NCBI GenBank assembly: GCA_044866695.1
Contig: JBIOUF010000163.1
Location: 1-7,133, forward strand
Source of the DNA: JBIOUF01 sp044866695
GTDB taxonomy: Bacteria > Actinomycetota > Actinomycetes > Propionibacteriales > Nocardioidaceae
DNA length: 7,133 nucleotides
Direction: 5' to 3'
Both the position numbers and the translations under genes were made by a program. This document shows positions 5,289 to 7,133 of the stretch, one piece after another. Each line of letters opens with the position of its first letter. Within the stretch, counting starts at the first letter, position 1. The notes beneath the pieces were generated by a model, which saw only the letters and a program-made list of their open reading frames with translations, was not told where the DNA came from and ran no database searches.

Positions 5289-5989
5289 GTTCGCAGCTCT
5301 TCCAGGTCCGCCGCGACCCGACGCAGGTGGGACCGGGCCTCGGCCCGCGCGTCCTCGCCGAGCCGGTGGTCGGAGAACCGCGCCTCCCGGTACAGCGCGG
5401 CCAGGCCGGCCACGGCCCGCGGGTCCAGGTCCAGCCTGCGCAGCACCCGTACGGCGTACTCCGTCGACGTCTCGAAGGACGCCCGCCGTACGCCGGCCGC
5501 TGCCACCGCGCGTTCCAGGTGGAGCCAGCAGGCGACGATCCCGTCCGCCGGAGCCCCCTGGTCGAGGGCGGCGAGGAGAGCGCCGGCTTCCCGGCGCAGC
5601 GCCTGGCGCACCTCCTCCACGGCGACCACGCCGACCTCGCCGTCCTCGCCGTCCTCGCCTGTCTCGAGCCGGCCCGGGCGCGGCCACCTGGTCGCCCAGA
5701 GCGCCCGCAGCCCGGACGCCAGGAGGACGACCAGGAACAGCGCGGCGCCCACGATGAGCACCGTGCCCAGCCAGGTCAGGTCCGCAGAGACCTGCTGCGA
5801 CCCGTCCACGTCGGCCGAGGGCACGGGCTGGGCCGACGGTGGGGGGGTCGAACCGTCGCGCGTCCGCAGCCCGCCGTCGCGCACCAGCACCGCGGGTCCG
5901 GCCGCGGCGGCCCAGCACAGCAGCAGTATGGCGAGGACGGCCCCCGTCGCCAGCGCTGCCGCCCGCAGCCTGGCCGGGAGCGCGGTCAC
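5285..5989 (-). CDS. DUF4129 domain membrane protein
   Basis: The product has 234 residues. Membrane helices lie at about 10-31 and 71-97, with a Pro/Ser/Asp-rich external loop between them (48-70). An acidic linker ETGEDGEDGEVG (109-120) leads into a cytoplasmic helical domain. The DUF4129 pattern is visible: IVACWLHLERAVAAAG (151-166), then ETSTEYAVRVL (173-183) and LYREARFSDH (199-208). In many bacteria this domain is the C-terminal part of membrane transglutaminase-like proteins encoded with MoxR and DUF58, but here no transglutaminase core is present. The start is GTG 5989, six bases after a TACGGT -10 element, so the message may be leaderless. It is the first gene of the operon. The GEDGED linker is encoded by a 9-base tandem repeat (5636-5659), and a run of seven C lies at 5841-5847. 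Confidence 0.85.
   Translation of the reverse strand: MTALPARLRAAALATGAVLAILLLCWAAAAGPAVLVRDGGLRTRDGSTPPPSAQPVPSADVDGSQQVSADLTWLGTVLIVGAALFLVVLLASGLRALWATRWPRPGRLETGEDGEDGEVGVVAVEEVRQALRREAGALLAALDQGAPADGIVACWLHLERAVAAAGVRRASFETSTEYAVRVLRRLDLDPRAVAGLAALYREARFSDHRLGEDARAEARSHLRRVAADLEELRT
5297..5303 (-). promoter_or_regulatory. Ribosome binding site for the 28-codon ORF
   Basis: GGAAGAG on the - strand lies eight bases before the ATG at 5288, inside the last codons of the DUF4129 gene. Its quality and spacing are as good as or better than those of the other internal operon starts, which supports initiation at this ATG. Confidence 0.5.
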
Positions 5990-5995
5990 CCCTCG

Positions 5996-6024
5996 ACCGT
6001 AGCGCCGACGGCCCGGGCCGTCAC
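5996..6024 (-). promoter_or_regulatory. Putative leaderless promoter of the DUF4129-MoxR-DUF58-ATL operon
   Basis: On the - strand, GTGACG (6024-6019) can serve as a -35 element (TGAC core of TTGACN). A 17-base spacer is followed by TACGGT (6001-5996), a TANNNT -10. Six bases further is the GTG at 5989, so transcription is expected to start at or beside the start codon. This marks the operon as a separate unit from moeZ. The -35 overlaps the foot of the hairpin that follows moeZ. Confidence 0.55.
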
Positions 6025-6060
6025 CGGGTTTCGCCGCCCGCAGCGGCGCGAAGGGCCGGT
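6023..6060 (-). terminator. Terminator-like stem-loop after moeZ
   Basis: On the - strand, ACCGG and TTCG-CCGC segments starting at the moeZ stop codon pair with GCGGCGAA and CCGGT after a five-base loop. A two-base bulge and a small internal mismatch interrupt the stem. There is no U-tract, as is common for actinobacterial terminators. Its position directly at the stop and before a promoter fits transcription termination or attenuation of moeZ read-through. Confidence 0.45.
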
Positions 6061-7133
6061 CAGTACGACGGCTGCGAGGGGTCGATCTGGTTGACCCAGG
6101 CGACCACGCCGCCGCCGACGTGCACCGCGTCGGCGTACCCGGCGCCCTTGACGATGGCCAGGGTCTCCGCCGAGCGCACCCCGGTCTTGCAGTGCATGAC
6201 CACCTGCCGGTCCCCTCCGCCGGTCAGGTCCGGCAGGCGCTCCAGGGCGGTGCCGTTGAGGAAGTCGCCCTTGGGCACCAGGACCGCGCCGGGGATGCGG
6301 TTGATCTCGAACTCGGTGGGCTCGCGGACGTCGACCAGGACGAAGTCGCGCTCCCCGTTCTCCCGCTCCTCGAGCCACTGCTCGAGGGTGGACACCGAGA
6401 TGGTGGCGTCGGCGACCGCCTCCGCGGCCTCGTCGCTGATCGCGCCGCAGAACGTGTCGTAGTCGATGAGGCCGGTGACCGTGGGGTGGGCCCCGCACAG
6501 CGCGCAGCCGGGGTCCTTGCGCACCTTGAGCTTGCGGTACTCCATCTCCAGGGCGTCGTAGATCATCAGCGACCCGACCAGCGGCTCGCCGATCCCGGTG
6601 AGCAGCTTGATCGCCTCGTTGACCTGGATCGACCCGATGCTCGCGCAGAGCACGCCCAGCACCCCGCCCTCGGCGCAGGACGGCACCATGCCCGGCGGCG
6701 GAGGCTCGGGGTAGAGGCAGCGGTAGCAGGGCGCGTCGGCGCCGTCGAGCGTCGGCCAGAACACGCTGGCCTGGCCGTCGAACCGGTAGATCGAGCCCCA
6801 CACGTACGGCTTCTCGAGGAAGTACGCCGCGTCGTTGACCAGGTACCGGGTCGCGAAGTTGTCGGTCCCGTCGACGATCAGGTCGTACTGCTCGAAGATG
6901 CCGAGCACGTTGTCGTTGTCCAGCCGTTCGTCGTGCAGCACCACGCGCACCAGCGGGTTGACCTCGCGGACGGAGTCGCGGGCCGACTCCGCCTTGGGCC
7001 GCCCGACGTCGCTCTGGCCGTGGATGACCTGGCGCTGCAGGTTGGACTCGTCCACCTCGTCGAACTCGGCGATGCCGAGGGTGCCGACGCCGGCCGCGGC
7101 CAGGTAGAGCAGTGCCGGGGAGCCGAGGCCGCC
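6060..7133 (-). CDS. moeZ: MoeZ/MoeB-type adenylyltransferase with C-terminal rhodanese domain, 5' partial
   Basis: The frame runs off the right edge and the 357 residues in view lack only the N-terminus (about 35-40 residues). The first codons in view give GGLGSPALLYLAAAGVG, the nucleotide-binding loop of the ThiF/MoeB/E1 family. NLQRQVIHG with the arginine finger, the DGTDNFATR motif, and the zinc cysteine pairs CYRC and CALC (codons near 6728-6717 and 6506-6495) are all present. A rhodanese domain follows (about 6392-6070) with VDVREPTEFE and the active-site loop HCKTGVRS, whose catalytic Cys codon is 6191-6189. The enzyme adenylates the C-terminus of small ubiquitin-like sulfur carriers and the rhodanese domain delivers sulfur, giving thiocarboxylates for molybdopterin and, in mycobacteria, CysO-dependent cysteine synthesis. 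GTG 7055 is internal, not the start. The gene symbol rests on the fused architecture. Confidence 0.95.
   Translation of the reverse strand, partial: GGLGSPALLYLAAAGVGTLGIAEFDEVDESNLQRQVIHGQSDVGRPKAESARDSVREVNPLVRVVLHDERLDNDNVLGIFEQYDLIVDGTDNFATRYLVNDAAYFLEKPYVWGSIYRFDGQASVFWPTLDGADAPCYRCLYPEPPPPGMVPSCAEGGVLGVLCASIGSIQVNEAIKLLTGIGEPLVGSLMIYDALEMEYRKLKVRKDPGCALCGAHPTVTGLIDYDTFCGAISDEAAEAVADATISVSTLEQWLEERENGERDFVLVDVREPTEFEINRIPGAVLVPKGDFLNGTALERLPDLTGGGDRQVVMHCKTGVRSAETLAIVKGAGYADAVHVGGGVVAWVNQIDPSQPSY

Noticed and set aside
5202..5918. 238-codon reading of the frame that contains the 28-codon ORF
   Set aside because: The upstream part is an out-of-frame shadow of the DUF4129 gene. Only the tail from ATG 5288 has a ribosome site and overlap logic.
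3521..6094. Second long + strand open frame (857 codons) opposite MoxR and DUF4129 genes
   Set aside because: It has the same low-complexity composition, while the - strand genes beneath it have intact family motifs. It is a shadow frame.
5986..6801. 271-codon - strand frame overlapping moeZ and ending at the DUF4129 start
   Set aside because: It is out of frame with the well-supported ThiF and rhodanese motifs and its composition is low-complexity. The stop overlap at 5986 is coincidental.

Overview
The window is very G+C-rich (about three quarters by eye). Its genes have strongly G/C-ending codons, GTG starts are frequent, and leaderless-type promoters of the TANNNT-N6/7-start-codon form are present. 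Together with the protein families, this points to a high-G+C actinobacterium, perhaps of the Geodermatophilaceae, Nocardioidaceae or a related group. I cannot name the genus from sequence alone.

Layout from left to right. (1) On the + strand, a 5'-truncated gene (1-741) encodes a membrane protein whose soluble C-terminal part resembles the deazaflavin (F420)-dependent nitroreductase fold. (2) A + strand gene (914-1396) encodes a stand-alone XdhC-type Rossmann domain. It is flanked on both sides by copies of a roughly 82-base repeat in opposite orientation (761-842 and 1459-1542). (3) On the - strand, a tightly packed operon runs from 5989 down to 1580. In transcription order it encodes a DUF4129 membrane protein, a candidate 28-codon ORF, a two-helix membrane protein, a MoxR AAA+ ATPase, a DUF58 protein, a multi-helix membrane protein and an alkyltransferase-like (ATL) DNA-damage-binding protein. 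Each of its six junctions is a 4-base ATGA or GTGA overlap. (4) On the - strand, moeZ (ThiF/MoeB adenylyltransferase fused to a rhodanese domain) is cut by the right edge and ends at 6060. A 70-base gap between moeZ and the operon holds a terminator-like hairpin and a leaderless-type promoter.

How the parts fit. MoxR, DUF58 and DUF4129 proteins form a widespread membrane-associated set in which the AAA+ protein is thought to act as a chaperone-like activator for a membrane or surface complex. The transglutaminase-like member often found with them is absent here. The overlaps imply translational coupling, so the ATL protein is expected to be made from the same message. MoeZ supplies activated sulfur for molybdopterin and related sulfur-carrier pathways. 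The XdhC-like protein belongs to a family linked to molybdenum-enzyme maturation, but no molybdoenzyme gene is in view.

The two observations most worth following are the paired intergenic repeat around the xdhC-like gene, with a three-motif architecture conserved at identical spacing, and the 28-codon ORF locked into the operon by 4-base overlaps at both ends with its own Shine-Dalgarno sequence.
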